Assembly (NCBI RefSeq): GCF_027409185.1
Contig: NC_084474.1
Coordinates: 6,751,382-6,815,381 of the forward strand
Direction: 5' to 3'
Source of the DNA: Cynocephalus volans
Lineage: Eukaryota; Chordata; Mammalia; Dermoptera; Cynocephalidae
DNA length: 64,000 bases
A program made the translations under genes and the position numbers. This document shows, piece by piece, positions 24,090 through 37,324 of this stretch (the stretch's first letter is position 1; the number at the start of each line of letters is the position of its first letter). The notes beneath the pieces are model-generated. The model was not told the DNA's origin. It was given only the letters and a program-made list of their open reading frames with translations, and did no database searches.

Positions 24090-25160
24090 TACATTAAAAT
24101 ACTAAACAAACACACACACAGAATGCTCAGTAAGCTTGTAATTCAACAACAATCAAACTAACTGATATAAAATTATCCAACATTAATAAATATGGGAAAT
24201 GAAATAAACAACACCCAGAAAAAGAGTACCTAACAAATGAATTAAAAATTTGACCATTTTGGAATATTTAATAAATACCTAGCTAAACTAATGAGGGAAA
24301 AGAAATGGAGATAATTCAAAATATCAGAAATGAAAATAAACCTGTAAAGACAGGTATGGAAAAACTTTAAAAATCACAATGTGATATGTTCTTTAAATAG
24401 ATTAAAAACACGGATAAATAGATAATTTTGCAAAAAAACAACCTAAAAAATACTTTACCACAGAAGTCATATCTAAATGTAAAGAGGTCTTCCCACATCT
24501 GCACAAAAGTTGTTAACCAGATGGATTCAAAATGAACTATTTGTTATCTCAAGAAAAAGGGGATTTAAAAGCTATTTTAACTGTTCTGGGAAATTTTCCA
24601 AAATCTTTAATCAAATCAGCATAAAACTAATACCAAAATCTGTCAGAGAAAGCATAGGAATAAAAAATGCTTCAAAATACAGTTCAGCCTCACTTATATC
24701 AATAAAATATCCTAAATAAAACATTAGCAAATATATTCCAGTAAAAAATTAATAGGCACCAAGCATGAGCCAATGAAGGCTATTCTAAGAATGCAAATTG
24801 TTTAATATTAGGAGGTAAAGTAATATAATTTATTATATTATAGAACTATAACAGATCCCATGAATGAGAAATCCATTATTTTATCACCGAATTTTGGATA
24901 GAAGTTAGAGAAAATTCACTTCAATCCTTAGACCGAAAAAAATAAAAATCTTAATAAAAAAGAATGAATGGAGTATCTTTTCCCATGATGTGAATGTAGA
25001 AATACATGTGTATATTTACATCTATAACTTCACTTATATTTTACTCTATATAATATATCATATATGTATGTGTGCATGTGTGCACATCAGTAGCAATTAT
25101 CACCATTTAATATCAAAATATGCACAATAATTAAATATATAAGCAAGAATGATATGGTAG
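24090..25160 (+). mobile_element. Old LINE-1 ORF2 fragment (L1M-type)
   Basis: A decayed sense ORF2 order is visible: ACCTAGCTAAACTAATGAGG, then AGATAATTCAAAATATCAGAAATG, then GTTAACCAGATGGATTCA and CAAATATATTCCAG. There are many indels and no open frame. Confidence 0.65.
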
Positions 25161-25480
25161 ATTGTATTATTGTAAAATATTTGTTGCCCCTTCTTACCAT
25201 GTCCCTTCCAACCCACTTGGCCACATGATGTGCTTTGATTAATGAAATGTGAGTACAAATGACTATGTAATTTCGAAGGAGAATTTAGTTTGAAGAATTA
25301 TCCTATCCCTCTTGTTCTAATTTTCCCTATGCCGCGAGACCAATTCTATCCAGACAAAGCCTATGCCTCTAGCCTTGGGCCTGAAATATAGAAAAAATAG
25401 AAAGTATCTTCAGCTAAGCTGAGATGGACATGCATGTATGAAGTAAACATGTAGGTCACTGAAGTTTTTTCATTTCTCAC
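25150..25480 (+). mobile_element. Possible MLT-type LTR fragment
   Basis: The block with CACTTGGCCACATGATGTGCTTTGATTAATGAAATG resembles the 5' portion of an old MaLR/ERVL LTR. It is weakly supported. Confidence 0.3.
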
Positions 25481-26399
25481 CATGTAAATTGACTTATACA
25501 CATATCCAGTATCATTGTGATTTAACATTATTCTGTGAACTCTGCAGTTAGATAAGAGAAGAAATGGGAGAAATAAAGTACAGATGCATAAACAGTGGAG
25601 AGAACTTTTTATTATGTGTAAAAAAGGTGCTGAAAAATTAACCAATAAAGAATAGCAAAAATAAAAATATTTTAGAAACAATTAAGGAATTCAGAAATAT
25701 GGCTACGTAATAATTTAGGAAATTTTTGAGAAATATGAAAAACTAGGTTTCTCTTCTTATGCTAGTCACATCTTCGGGGGTGTAGGGGAAGATATAAAAA
25801 TCTCCTGACCCCACAGGTTATGAGTTTTTCCTTCTTATGGGAATAAAATGGCTACCAATTTCTACACTTCTACAAAGATTTAACATGGTCTGTAGATACC
25901 TTTTCCAGGATTTTACATTTGCTTTGCAAATGCCTGAAAAGCTTCTGTTAAAATAAAATCTCTAAGTGTCCAATATTTTGCTTATGGATATTTACTATTG
26001 CCTATAAAAAAGAAAGATGAACTTGTCTATTGAACCATGTCAAATAAAGTGATAGAAGACTGTATCTCAACGCTGTCAGTCATCTCTGCTTCAGCTGAGA
26101 TAAACCAGCCACTTTTTTAGACATAAAACCTTCCGTGCTACTCCATACCCAAGTGGGAAGCACAGAACTACTAAGAGACATGGAGAAAAATAAAAGAGAA
26201 AGGAAAAACAAAACATTATCGTCATCAGTGGTTTGAAATCACAAAAGCAGAGTGCCAATGCATGATGTGAAATAACTGCCATTTACATTCTTTAGGGAAA
26301 CAATTGCACAAAAGAAACAATAATTATTCTACTGTTACATTTTCTAAGTACCTGAACATTCCTCTATTTAAAAAAGCGCAAATTAAGTAATTAAGATTT

Positions 26400-27110
26400 G
26401 ATTTTAAAAAAAGGATTTTTGATTCATTTTGGCAAGTACTTAAAACACGGTTATGGCAAGATACTAAATTATTATAAAACTGCTATAATAAAAGTGTTTA
26501 GGATAAATCAGGGATAGTAGAGTTCTAATAAATGGAATAAAATCCTAGTCTAGACCGCAAATACATATGAAAGTCTAGTAAACAGAAACATAGCATTTAG
26601 ACTTTCATGAGAGTAAAGAAAGGCTATTCAATAAATAGCCTGTGGGGGGGGGGAGCTGTATCACAATTCTATTTCCAATGACACAAAAAACTCTAAGTGG
26701 ATCAAGAAATTAAATGCATTATAATAAAAAGGAAGTTATAATATTACTTATAACAAATATAATTGAAAGTTTTTAAAAATGATGTTAGAAAAAAGGCCTT
26801 AGAAACCGTAATACAAAAACTAAAGACAGTTAAAATATTCATTATTTGGGTTCATAAAAATTAATTTATAGCAGAAAATATCAACATAAAATTAAATGAG
26901 AAAAATCACAATTTAGATTATTTATTATAGCATATATAAAACAGTTAATTTCTTAAATTAGTACTACTATTACAAATCAATAGTGAATGCATAAACATTG
27001 TAAACCAATTAAAATATAAATATATGAAGAATCAAAATGTCAAATAAGCAAAGAATCCCTACATGAAAATGCATGAAATGGCAGTAAAAATGTGCAAGGA
27101 TGTTCAAAAG
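26400..27110 (+). mobile_element. Old LINE-1/HAL1-like fragment
   Basis: The text order (TTATAAAACTGCTATAATAAAAG, then AGCTGTATCACAATTCTATTTCC, then TAAAAATGATGTTAGAAAA and ACAAATCAATAGTGAATGC) looks like diverged L1 ORF2. A G-run lies at 26643-26652. Confidence 0.45.
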
Positions 27111-27474
27111 TTTTGATAGACATATTGATTACACTTTGGCGAAACAGTCATAACTACTGGTGTGAGTTCATATTGTTGTATATGGAGGAGAATACAATTT
27201 GATGAAAGTTCTCAGTATTTTATATGTCTAATTTTATACTAGTAAAAAATATTTCTAAAATATTTTGCAAATATTTAACTTTGAATATAAATGTTCAGTT
27301 ACATGGATTGCACTATCTTGTTATTAGATCCCAAACTGGCAAGAATCTAACTAGTCATGATTAGAGACTGATAAAATGAGTTTAATTAATGTATATAATA
27401 GATTGTCTTTTAAAATGAAGTAGCTGAAAAGTAGTCTAAAGTTCAAAATATAAACATAAAAAGTAAGTTGTATG

Positions 27475-28805
27475 AAAGTATTTTGGGTGTATTTCTGGGC
27501 TCTCTTTTCTGTTTCTTTGGTCTATGCGTCTGTTTTTATTCTATAACCGTACTCTTTCCATTTCTATATCTTTGTAGTATAATTTGAAATCAAGGAGTGT
27601 GATGCCTCAGGTTTGTTCTTCTATCTCAAAATTGCTTTGGCTTGAGTGTCTTTTGTGTTTCCATATAAATTTTATGATTGTTTTTTCAATTTCTGTGAAG
27701 GATATCATTGGTATTTTGATAGGGATTGCATTAAATCTATTGATCACTTTGGGTAATTCAGACATTTTAACAATATTAATTATTTCAATCCATGAACATG
27801 AAATATCTTTCCACTTATGTTTATCTTCTTCAATTTATTTCATCAGTTTCGTATAGTGTTCAATTAATAGATCTTCTACCTCATTAGTTAAATTTATTCC
27901 TAGGGATTTTATTCTTTCTGATGCTATTTTAAATGGTACTGTTTTCATATTTTCTTTTTTGGATAGTTTGTTGTTAGCATGTAGGAAAGCACCTGATTTT
28001 TGTGTATTGATTTTGTAATTGCTCTGGCTAGGACTTCCAGTACTTTGTTGAACAGAGTGGTTAAAGTGGGCACCCTTGTCAAGTTCCCGATCTTAGAGGA
28101 AAAGCTTTCAGCTATTTGCCATTGAATATGATGTTAGCTGTGGGCTTGCCATGTATGGCCTTTATTTTATTGAAATTCATTGCTTCTATACCTAATTTGT
28201 TGGGAGTTTTTATTATAAAAGGATGTTGGATTTTGTCTTTTATTTTTATTTTTTCGCATCTATTGAGATGATCATACAATTTTTATCCTTTATTCTGGTA
28301 ATATGGTATATCCCATTTACTGATTTGTTTATGATGAACCATTCTTGCATCTCAGGAATAAATCCCACTTTATCATGGTGAATGATTATTTTTAATGTGC
28401 TGTTGCATTCAGTTTGCTAGCATTATTTTTTTTTTTAGGATTTTTGCATGCATGTTCATCAGAAATAATGACATGTAATTTTGTTTTCATGTGGTGTCCT
28501 TATCTGGTTATAAGGGTATTGGTACAAGGGTAATACTGGCCTTATGGAATAAGTTTATAAATGTTCTATCCTCTTCAATTTTTGTAGTAATCACTTGTGA
28601 TCCTTTGTATTTGTGCTATTCCTTATAATGTCTCCTCTTTCATTTATATTTTTACTTATTTGTGTCCTTTCTCTTTTTTCTTAGTGTAGCCAAAAGTTTG
28701 TAAATTTGGGTGATCTTTTCAAAAAACCAACTCGGTTTTGTCAGTCTTTTCTATTGTCTTTCTGGTCTCTATTTGATTTATTTCTCCTCTAAACTTTATT
28801 ACCTG
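27475..28805 (-). mobile_element. LINE-1 ORF2, antisense segment
   Basis: The plus strand reads as the complement of ORF2: GTGTATTTCTGGGCTCTCTT, then TTGTAGTATAATTTGAAATC, AGTGTGATGCCTC, AGGGATTGCATTAAATC and the TTAAATTTATTCCTAGG block. It is followed directly by sense 3' end sequence at 28806, so it may be the inverted 5' part of one element, with a gap in L1 coordinates at the junction. Confidence 0.85.
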
Positions 28806-29295
28806 AATGCCCATGTTTATTTCAGCGTTATTCACAATAGCTAACAGATGGAAACAACTTAAGTGTCTATGGATAGATGAATAGATTTAAAAAAATGTGG
28901 CATATATACAAGGGCATATTATTCAGCCATAAAAAAAGAAGAAAATTGTGCCATTGGCAACAACATGAATGAACATGGAAGACACAGAAAGACAAATTCT
29001 TTATGATCTCACTTGTATGTGGAATCTAAAAAAAATCAAACTCATAGAAGCAGAGAGTAGAATGGTGGTTGCCAGGGGCTAGAAGTTGGGGGGGATAGGA
29101 AGATGCTGGTCAAAGGTCACAAATTTTAAGTGATAAGAGTAAGTTCTGGGGATCTAATGTACAAGATAGATGGTGATGGAGATGTTAATTAATTTGATTG
29201 TGATAATCATTATACAATGTATACATATATAAAATCATCATGTCGTATACCTTGATTATATTCAATCTTTGACAATTAAATATTTTAAAATAAAA
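28806..29295 (+). mobile_element. LINE-1 3' end, sense
   Basis: The ORF2 C-terminal text (CACAATAGCTAACAGATGGAAAC, then AACAACATGAATGAACATGG) is followed by a 3' UTR (TGGTTGCCAGGGGCTAGAAG) and an AT-rich end. Confidence 0.85.
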
Positions 29296-30199
29296 GAGCA
29301 TGCTTCTTTTAAGGACTATCTTACATATAGTTTATGCTGTTACTGAGTACCAGTTTGACCAGTTTGACCAAGATGTGAGATACAATTATTTTTCTTAATT
29401 ATCACCTAAGAAAATTCATTAATCTTTTAATTAATAAAACACACACAAGACACTTTTCTCAAGAAGACTATGTTGAAAGAGATGAAGGCAATTTTATAGA
29501 AAATGCACACACACAAAAAAACTTGTGCATTAGATTTTTCTGCTAATGAAAGTCCCCCCATCTTAGTCCCACAACTCAAGTTTCACCCTCCTGCAAACTG
29601 CCTGATTATTTTTTCCTCTCTGTTCATATTGCTCATTCTTTTTTTGTTCTGTTTGCTCTTTTGAAAGAAAAAATAGCAAATATAGACCTGGGGAATTTAA
29701 CAAGGTCTATTGTCATCTTTGTTCTTGTAGAAACATGACTTCAGCATCTATTTTCTACCTAAAATATCTTATATATGTATTTTTACTAATGAAAGACATT
29801 TCTTTTCTCTAGAGAAATATTCTGTTAAGCACAATTCTGTTAAAAAACAGTATTTTACTAGACATGTTTTATCTATGTATGTACAAATACTTGAAGTACG
29901 AGTTCCAAAATGTTAACACTCATTTATTCTGAGTGGTAGGATTGTGTTGCTGGTTGTCATGTTATTGTTGTTGGTTTGTTTTGTTTTATTTCTTAGTGTT
30001 TTTCTTCTGCAAAAAGTATTTGTTGTTATTTGTTTTGTTTCAGTACTTTGTTTTTGTTTTGCATTATGTCTGCCATGAAATTGATTATGGTATGTGTGTG
30101 TGCATGTTTGTGTGCGCTTATTTTATTTGGGGCTCAAAACAGTTTCTGAATTTGTAGGTTAAAGTCTTTGGGAGATATTTTTATGGGCTCGAATATTTT

Positions 30200-30650
30200 T
30201 TCAACACAATTTTCTTTCTCCTCTTGTTCTAGAATTACTTATATTCTTAGCCTTTTTAATTTGTTCTATTTGTTTCATATTTTCTGTTCTGTTTTTCTTT
30301 CTCTGAATTTTTTTCTTTCTCTTTGTTTATTTTCTGTCTTCCAGTTCACTAACGTTTTCTTATGCTGTGTCCAAATTGCATTTAAACTCATTCATTAAGT
30401 ACTTAATTTCAAATATTAAATTTTTATGTAGAAACTTCATTTGAATAGTGCTTATATACTTAAATTTTCTAGTAAAATTTCTTCTAATTTTTGTCTGTTT
30501 TATCTATCTTTTATATTTCTTTGTTATTTTTAACTCCTTGTCAGCTGATTTCAATATCTAAATCACTTTGCCCTGCTTCTGTGTTCAGAATACCCTTAGG
30601 TTTGCTTTTATTTTTGTTTGTTTAGTTCTAGAGAGAACTAACAACATAAC
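30200..30650 (-). mobile_element. Old LINE-1 (L1ME/HAL1-like) fragment, antisense
   Basis: A T-rich plus strand carries TTTTCTGTCTTCCAGTTCACTAACG and neighbouring text. The same repeat recurs at about 32380-32810 and 40400-40850 in the same orientation. Confidence 0.5.
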
Positions 30651-31019
30651 ATATATTCTTAGTAATTTTTGGTAGACTACCAAATGCTTTTATGTGCTTG
30701 AGAAGTTTGCTCATTATTAAGTAGGTAAAGTGGAAGACTTAAAGAGGCAGATCTAAAACAAAGCTGGGTTATAGTATTTGTAAGACTCATTCTATTCTGT
30801 TCATTTCTGTTCTGAGAACATTTCTCTCAAAAATTGTTGACCTAAAGCCTGGGAGCCTTTGTCTCTCCCACACATTTTTGTGCAGGAAAGGATGTGTTGG
30901 TTTGAAGCTGTGGAATTATTTCTTTAGCTTTCCACCCCATGCAGAATCATATATATTAAATGTTTTCATTGAGAAAAAGTAGCTATGCACTTCAAAATGC
31001 TGTATTTAATATACTGTAT

Positions 31020-31505
31020 GTGGTAGGACAAATAATGCCCCCCAGAGATGTTCATATACTAATCCCATAAATCTATAAATACATTACAGGGCAATATGCA
31101 TACATGGCAAAAGAGAGCTTGAATTAAGTTAAGTATCTTGATGGGGAGATTATCCAGTGGGCCCAAAGTAATCACAGTGGTCCTGTTAAGGGAGACTAGG
31201 ATATCATTGCCAGAGGAAATGGGAGATATGACAGTGAAAGCATAGGAGAGAAAGATTTGAAGATATGCATTGCTGGGTTTTAAGATAGAGAAGGGGGTCA
31301 TGAGCAAATGAACACAGAACTCTTGAAGATGGAAAAAGCAAGGAAACACATTCTCTCATACAGCATCCAGAAGGAATGCAGCTGTGCCATCATACTGATT
31401 TTTTTTTTTTTAGGACTTATTTCCAGAATTGTAAAAATATAAATTTGTGTTGTCTTAAGTCACTACATTTTTGGTAATTTATTGTAGCAAAAACTGGGAA
31501 CTAAT
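31020..31505 (+). mobile_element. MLT1-type MaLR LTR
   Basis: It starts TGTGGTAGGACAAATAATGCCCC and passes the GATGGGGAGATTATCCAGTGGGCCC block. It ends with TTGTGTTGTCTTAAGTCAC...GGTAATTTATTGTAGCAA...CTAATACA, which is the MLT1 layout from end to end. Confidence 0.85.
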
Positions 31506-32379
31506 ACAGATGCCTTTAATATTCTACAGGATTCCATTTATAACACTATTTAAAAATTATAACTGACTGTGGGATTTACAACATGTGAAAGTAAAACATA
31601 CGACACTAACACAAAGGATGATAAGGCAGAAGGAAGTGTGATGTTATTAGTATAGTGAAAATACTATAGATAAAATGGAATCATATTTTTGCAAGCAAAC
31701 TGTGATAAGTTAAAAATACATGTTTTAAACCCAACTGTAACCACTAAAACAGAGCAAAGTAATGTGATTAATAGGCCAAAGTAGATACAAATGCAATTAT
31801 TAAAAAATTTTCAATTTAAAACTAAAATTTGAAACCAAAAATGGGGGTGGGGTGGGGAAAGAACACATGGGATCAATAGAAAACATACAGAATGATATAT
31901 AAAATTTAACCACTTGGATAACTACATTAAATTTGAGTTATTTTCACACTGCTATTAAGACAGAAGTTATCACAGTGGGTAAAAAAAAAAAAAATACCCA
32001 ACTATATTTTTTCTTAATGAAACTTACTTCAGATATAAAGATACATCAGTTTGTGAAAGACATATTTTTCGTTATAGAATTGCAGATTGATAGTGCACTA
32101 TTTATTTTTCAGTAAAAATTTTATTATGAAAATTTAAGATGTTTTTATTTAAAAATCTGCCATTCTCTTTGCCTGCGTTTCTATTTTTTCTTTGGCTAAT
32201 TTTAAGGTTTAATTTTTATTTTACTAGTGTTGAAAAATTTGGTTGGGATATTCCTTACTGTAGTTTCTTCCTCTTTCTTGTGCTTGGGTTTTTTGAGATA
32301 TTGGGATCTGTGAACTTATATTTTTATTAAGTTTAAAAATTTTAAGCCGTTTAAAAAATTTTTTCTTTCCTGAATTTCC

Positions 32380-32810
32380 ATCTCTCTTCTTCTCAGGGAC
32401 CCGAACTACGTAATCATTACATGGCTTGGAGTAGTCCCACAGCTGGCAAATGCACTCTTCCTATCTTTTTACTCTCTTTTTTCTTTGTTTTATTTTGGAT
32501 AATTTCTACTAAGTCTTCAAGTTCACCAATCTTTTCTTGTGTAACATCTAATTATCTATCTAGTATATATTTTTATCCCGGATGTGATAGCTTTAAAGTC
32601 TAGAAGTTCATATTGGTCTTTTTTTAAAAAAATATCTGTTATGTCTCTACTTTTTAAATATATGAAATACAGTTATAATAGCTGTTCAAATGTTCTTGTC
32701 CACTAATTCTAACATGCAACAGTTCTTTATCAGTTTTGATTTATTTTTCTACTATTTCTGGAATATATTTAAGTTACTTTGAAACATTCTGATCCATGTG
32801 GATCTTGATT
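32380..32810 (-). mobile_element. Old LINE-1 (L1ME/HAL1-like) fragment, antisense
   Basis: TTTTGGATAATTTCTACTAAGTCTTCAAGTTCACCAATC and the following text match the antisense L1 block also seen at 30200-30650 and 40400-40850. Confidence 0.55.
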
Positions 32811-32831
32811 CTAAGATATGTTAAGAGGGAC

Positions 32832-33414
32832 TGATGGATTCTGGATGTATTGTGCTCCTAGAACTCATGTGGAAATTTGATCCCCAGTGTGACAGTTCGA
32901 GTCAGGGGCAGATCCCTCGTGAATGGATTAGTCCTCTCCCTAGGTGGGGGGAGTAATGAGTGAGTTCTCCTTTTTTTCGTTCCCGTGAGAACTGATTGTT
33001 TAAAAGTACCCTGGAAAATGGTGCAGCCTCTATGGAAAATGGTATGGAGGTTCCTCAAACAATTGCAGATAGATCTACCATACGACCCAGCTATCCCACT
33101 GTTGGGAATATACCCAGAGGAATGGAAATCATCAAGTCGAAGGTATACCTGTTCCACAATGTTCATCACAGCACTCTTTACAATAGCCAAGAGTTGGAAC
33201 CAGCCCAAATGTCCATCATCAGATGAGTGGATACGGAAAATGTGGTACATCTACACAATGGAATACTGCTCAGCTATAAAAACGAATGAAATACTGCCAT
33301 TTGCAACAACATGGATGGACCTTGAGAGAATTATATTAAGTGAAACGAGTCAGGCACAGAAAGAGAAATACCACATGTTCTCACTTATTGGTGGGAGCTA
33401 AAAATTAATATATA

Positions 33415-33448
<34 letters not shown>

Positions 33449-33924
33449 CCGTGGGGGGGGGGAAGAAGATATAACAACCACAATTACTTGAAGTTGATAC
33501 GACAAGCAAACAGAGGGGACATTGTTGGGGGGGGAGGAGGGAGGTTTTGGGTAAGGGGCACCAATAATCAGCCACAATGTATATCGACAAAATAAAATAA
33601 AAATAAATAAATAAATAAATAAAAATTAAAAATAAATTAATTTAAAAAATTAATTAATTAAAAAGAAAAAAGAAAAAGAAAAAAGAAAAAAGGAAAAAAG
33701 AGAAATAAATAAATAAATAAAAGTACCCTGGCACCTCCCTGCTCTCTCTCTCTCTTGCTTCCTCTTGCCATGTGATCTGCTTATACCCACTGGCCATGAG
33801 TAGAAGCAGCCTGAGGCCTGTGCCAGATGCAGCTGTCCCAGAATTGTAAGCCAAATAAACCTCTGTTCTTTACAAATTTCTCAGTATCAGGTATTCTGTT
33901 ATAGCAACACAAAACTGACTAATA
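32832..33924 (+). mobile_element. MST-type MaLR LTR split by a LINE-1
   Basis: The left part is 32832-33014 (GATCCCCAGTGTGACAG, GATCCCTCGTGAATGGATTAG). The right part is 33718-33924 (CTTGCTTCCTCTTGCCATGTGATCTG, then CTGTTATAGCAACACAAAAC). It matches 34612-35016 in inverted orientation over its whole length. The L1 at 33015-33717 splits it. Confidence 0.88.
33015..33717 (+). mobile_element. 5'-truncated LINE-1 with 14-bp target duplication
   Basis: The ORF2 C-terminus is almost clean: a 138-residue frame runs 32985-33401 with LPYDPAIPLLGIYP, then MEYCSAIKTNEI and WMDLERIILSE. A 3' UTR follows with a (CA)n run at 33419-33445 and G-runs at 33452-33461 and 33525-33543. It has a long A-rich tail (about 33585-33717). 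The perfect repeat TAAAAGTACCCTGG at 33001-33014 and 33718-33731 marks insertion. It is one of the younger L1 copies here. Confidence 0.93.
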
Positions 33925-34611
33925 GAGGGACCAGTGCAGTGCTCCATGTACAAGTAGTTATTCCCCAGTACAGGAGGAACAAAACACTTCTGTTAAATCT
34001 GCTGAATCTCCAGTGAATTTTGAGATTTTTCCCTCTTACGTTTGGAAAAGGTACTATTCTCCATCCTGTGTGAGCATTAGTCATTGTTACTTCTACTCCT
34101 TCAGGTGGTTCTTTCCCCCAAGTTCAGGTAGTTTCCTCCCATTAACCTCCCACTGATCAGAACTACTAAATACACAGTGTGGACCCTCTGCAGATCTCTC
34201 TGAACACCTCTGTATTTCATTCTCCTGACTCTGGTATTCCGTCCTTCGAACTCTAGCTGCCTTATTCTAATCAGTCTCCTAGTTCCATATCCTCAACTCA
34301 GTGAATCTGATGGGATACATCTTAATACCTGTGTTGCAGTATAGACACTCTAACAAAGGAAATCAGAGGGCTTGTGTCCTTTGCCCTCTGTCTCTCATGG
34401 ATTACTGTGTTTTGTTGCTTGTTATAAAGGGTCTTAGAAAAGATGACTTCATATGTTTTTCTCATGTTATGGCTGTATTAAGTGAAAGAGAACATCTAGT
34501 CTGTTACTCCTTCTTGATCTGAAGCAGGTATTTCCAAATAGTATTTTAAAGAGTTTAAATATTTTTAAAAATCTTTTATAGTTTTTCACAATTTTATTAT
34601 TTGAAGCATTA

Positions 34612-35016
34612 TGTCAGTCCGTTTTGTGTTGCTATAACAGAAACACCTGAGACTGGGTAATTTATAAAGGAAAGAGGTTTATTTGGCTTACGATTCTGGG
34701 ACAGCTGAGTCTGGCATGGCCTCAGGCTGCTTCTACTCACGGTGGAAAGTGGCAGCAGCCGGCGGGTACAAGCAGATCACATGGCGAGAGGAAGCAAGAG
34801 AGAGAGAGAGAAGGTGCCAGGGTCTTTTTAAGCAATGAGCTCTCGCGGGAACTAATAGAGCGAGAACTCACTCATCAATCCCCTCTCCCCCAGGGAGAGC
34901 ATTAATCCATTCATGACGGATCTTCCCCCATGACTCAATCAGTTTCCAACACTGCCACACTGGGGATCAAATTTCCACACGAGTTTTGGAGGGGACAACA
35001 CATCCAAACTCCATCA
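34612..35016 (-). mobile_element. MST-type MaLR LTR, reverse orientation
   Basis: Minus-strand text starts TGATGGAGTTTGGATGTGTTG and ends TAGCAACACAAAACGGACTGACA, with TG...CA termini. It pairs with the LTR at 32832-33924, about 690 bp away, as an inverted repeat. Confidence 0.88.
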
Positions 35017-35329
35017 CCTTATTTATTTGTGGTAATCCAAATTTTTATATGTTATTATGTCCTATCTCATAATATGTTGTTTTATCACTTCATGTAGGAT
35101 AAATATGTTGACAATACATTTTATTATTATTTATATGTTTGAAAAGATTTCACCCTCATTTTTGAAAAATATTTTCACTGACTATAAAATTCTACTTAGT
35201 TTTGTTTTGTTTTCTTCACTGTTTGTTAAAGATGTTAATCCATTGTTTCTTAGCTTTGTGGTTTTAATAGTTTATTTGCTGTTATTCTTACCTTTATTTT
35301 TTCATGTGATTGGCAGAATTTGAGGATGA

Positions 35330-35830
35330 GATATATTCCTATGTTTATGTTGAATTTCATGATAAAATAAAAAGGGATTGGTGGATGTAAATAAGGCTAT
35401 AATTAGCTGACCCTGAATTAATCGAAAAGATTGTCCTATGCATGACCTAGTTGATCAAGTCCGTAAAAGAGGTCAAAGAGATTTAAAACTAGAGTCTTTC
35501 CTCCTGGTCTTGAAAGATCAAACTGTGTTGAGAGGGCCATAGGGCAGAGAATGGCAGGTGGTCTCTAGGAGCTGAGAATAGCTTTTCCTTAACAGCCAGG
35601 AATAAAAGCAGAAATATTAGTTCTATAACCACATGAAACTGAATTGTGCTAACAACTATTGAGCTTAGGAAAGGATATTATGTATCAGATTTTGGCTTGG
35701 TGATACCCTGAGCAGAACATCCAGCAAAACTGTGTCAGATTCCTATCCAGTGGAAACTTTGAGGTGAAATATATAGTCTGTTTTAAGCCACTATGTTTGC
35801 GGTAATTTGTTAGTTAAATAAAAAGCCAAT
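35330..35830 (+). mobile_element. MLT1-type MaLR LTR
   Basis: It carries CTCTAGGAGCTGAGAATAGC, AACAGCCAGGAATAAAAGC and ends TTTTAAGCCACTATGTTTGCGGTAATTTGTTAG, the MLT1 order. It is probably the 5' LTR of the internal sequence that follows. Confidence 0.75.
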
Positions 35831-37320
35831 ATGGATTTATTAGGTACTGCCTTAATAAATGCCTAAAAGATATGTGAATTCTTTTGGATCTGGCAAATGT
35901 TGATTGTCATGAAGAACTTTGAAAATATAATATGAAAAGTATAAATTGCCTTGAACAGACTCTTAGTAGATATCACGACTTTATGAATCCTGCCACTGAG
36001 GGCTTAAGAAGACGTGAAGATCATGCTATAAGAAACTGGAGAAAGAGATAACCTTATTATAAATTGGCAGAAATCTTAGCATTATTTCATGATGTTAGAC
36101 GGAAAACAGAATGTATAAGCGACAAAAGTTGATATATTGCTAATGAGATTTCTAAGCAATTTGTTGAAAGTTCTACCTTGTTTCTTGCTTTTTGATGTAA
36201 AACACAAGAAGAGAGAGACAAATTGCTGTAAGAACTGTTACACAAAAAGGAACAAATAATGTATGATTTTGGAAATTGTCAGCCTTTTCAGATGGCTAAA
36301 GATGGTAAAAGTCATAAAAATCAACCAAAATTGTAGCATAGAGTTATGTGATTTTATAAGTTTGTGCTAAATCTTTATAAAGATTAAAAGATCAGACTAT
36401 GAAATCATGAAAGGAGTATTTTTAAAAAATAAGAATGTGTTCCACATATTTTCTCAGCCAACATAAAGGAACTTTTGGAGGCTTAAACAGCTAAAACAAA
36501 TTAAAGAAGGGGCTATCTTGAAAGACTTGTGGATGTGCCTTATGTCTAATGGAAAGAAAACCAGTAAAACCCATGGAAGGTCTACAAGGTTCTTAGAAGA
36601 TTATATCAGCAGAAAAATTACCAGTTTTTATGGAAAAGGATCAATAGAGTACAAAATTAAGGAGGCCTGTGTTGGACACATAGTGTTATACTGGCTGGAA
36701 GCAGGCTGATGAAGATGGAAATATTTGCAAACTTTCAGGGAAAAGGAAATATAATTTAGCGAGCAGAACCAAGAGCCTAAAGAGTGGAACCAAGAGCCAT
36801 GGATAATTATTCCCAGGCCTAGAAACTTAAGAAGAATTCAGCACTTTCCTAACTGTATTTCAGACCTGTTATGGGCCAGTGACCTTTTTCTACCTTCCAT
36901 CCGCCCCTCTCAACCATTTTTAACCACTTGCCTTATAACTGTTAACTTGTTCCAGTCCCATTAGTGTATGTTGGGAGTGTTGGGAGAAATAATTTGTTTC
37001 TTTAGTTTCACAGGTCCAAAGATAGAGAGGAATTGTGTCCCCAAGATCTGCTCTAAATGATGTATACCCATCTGCACCTGATTTAGAAGATTTAGAAGAT
37101 AAGGTTTTAAACATTGAGCTTATGAGATTTAAGAGCAATTTTGGACTTTGGGCTGATGAGATGATAAAATCTAGTTTTAGGCGATAATACTTCAGATTTG
37201 AGCTGATAAGGAGACCAGATTCTTGGGAGGGGGTAATATATATTTTGCCATTGGAAGGATGATAAACTTTTGGGATTCAGAGGGCAGAATATAGTAGGCG
37301 TATTTTAAGATTTCTTCCAA
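35830..37320 (+). mobile_element. MaLR internal sequence (ERVL-MaLR int)
   Basis: This is long diverged DNA between an MLT1 LTR and an L1. It carries blocks seen in MaLR interiors (CTTTTTGATGTAAAACACAAG, AACTGTTACACAAAAAGGAACAAA, TTGGACTTTGGGCTGATGAGATG). MaLR interiors have no functional retroviral genes and none is visible here. Confidence 0.55.
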
Positions 37321-37324
37321 GATT

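Noticed and set aside
32985-33401. 138-codon plus-strand frame
   Set aside because: It is the C-terminus of L1 ORF2 in a truncated copy whose first codons come from the host LTR, so it is not a gene.
33419-33445. CRISPR-like or other regular array candidates
   Set aside because: Only simple microsatellites and L1 tails were found. No spaced direct repeats of that kind exist, and this is animal DNA.
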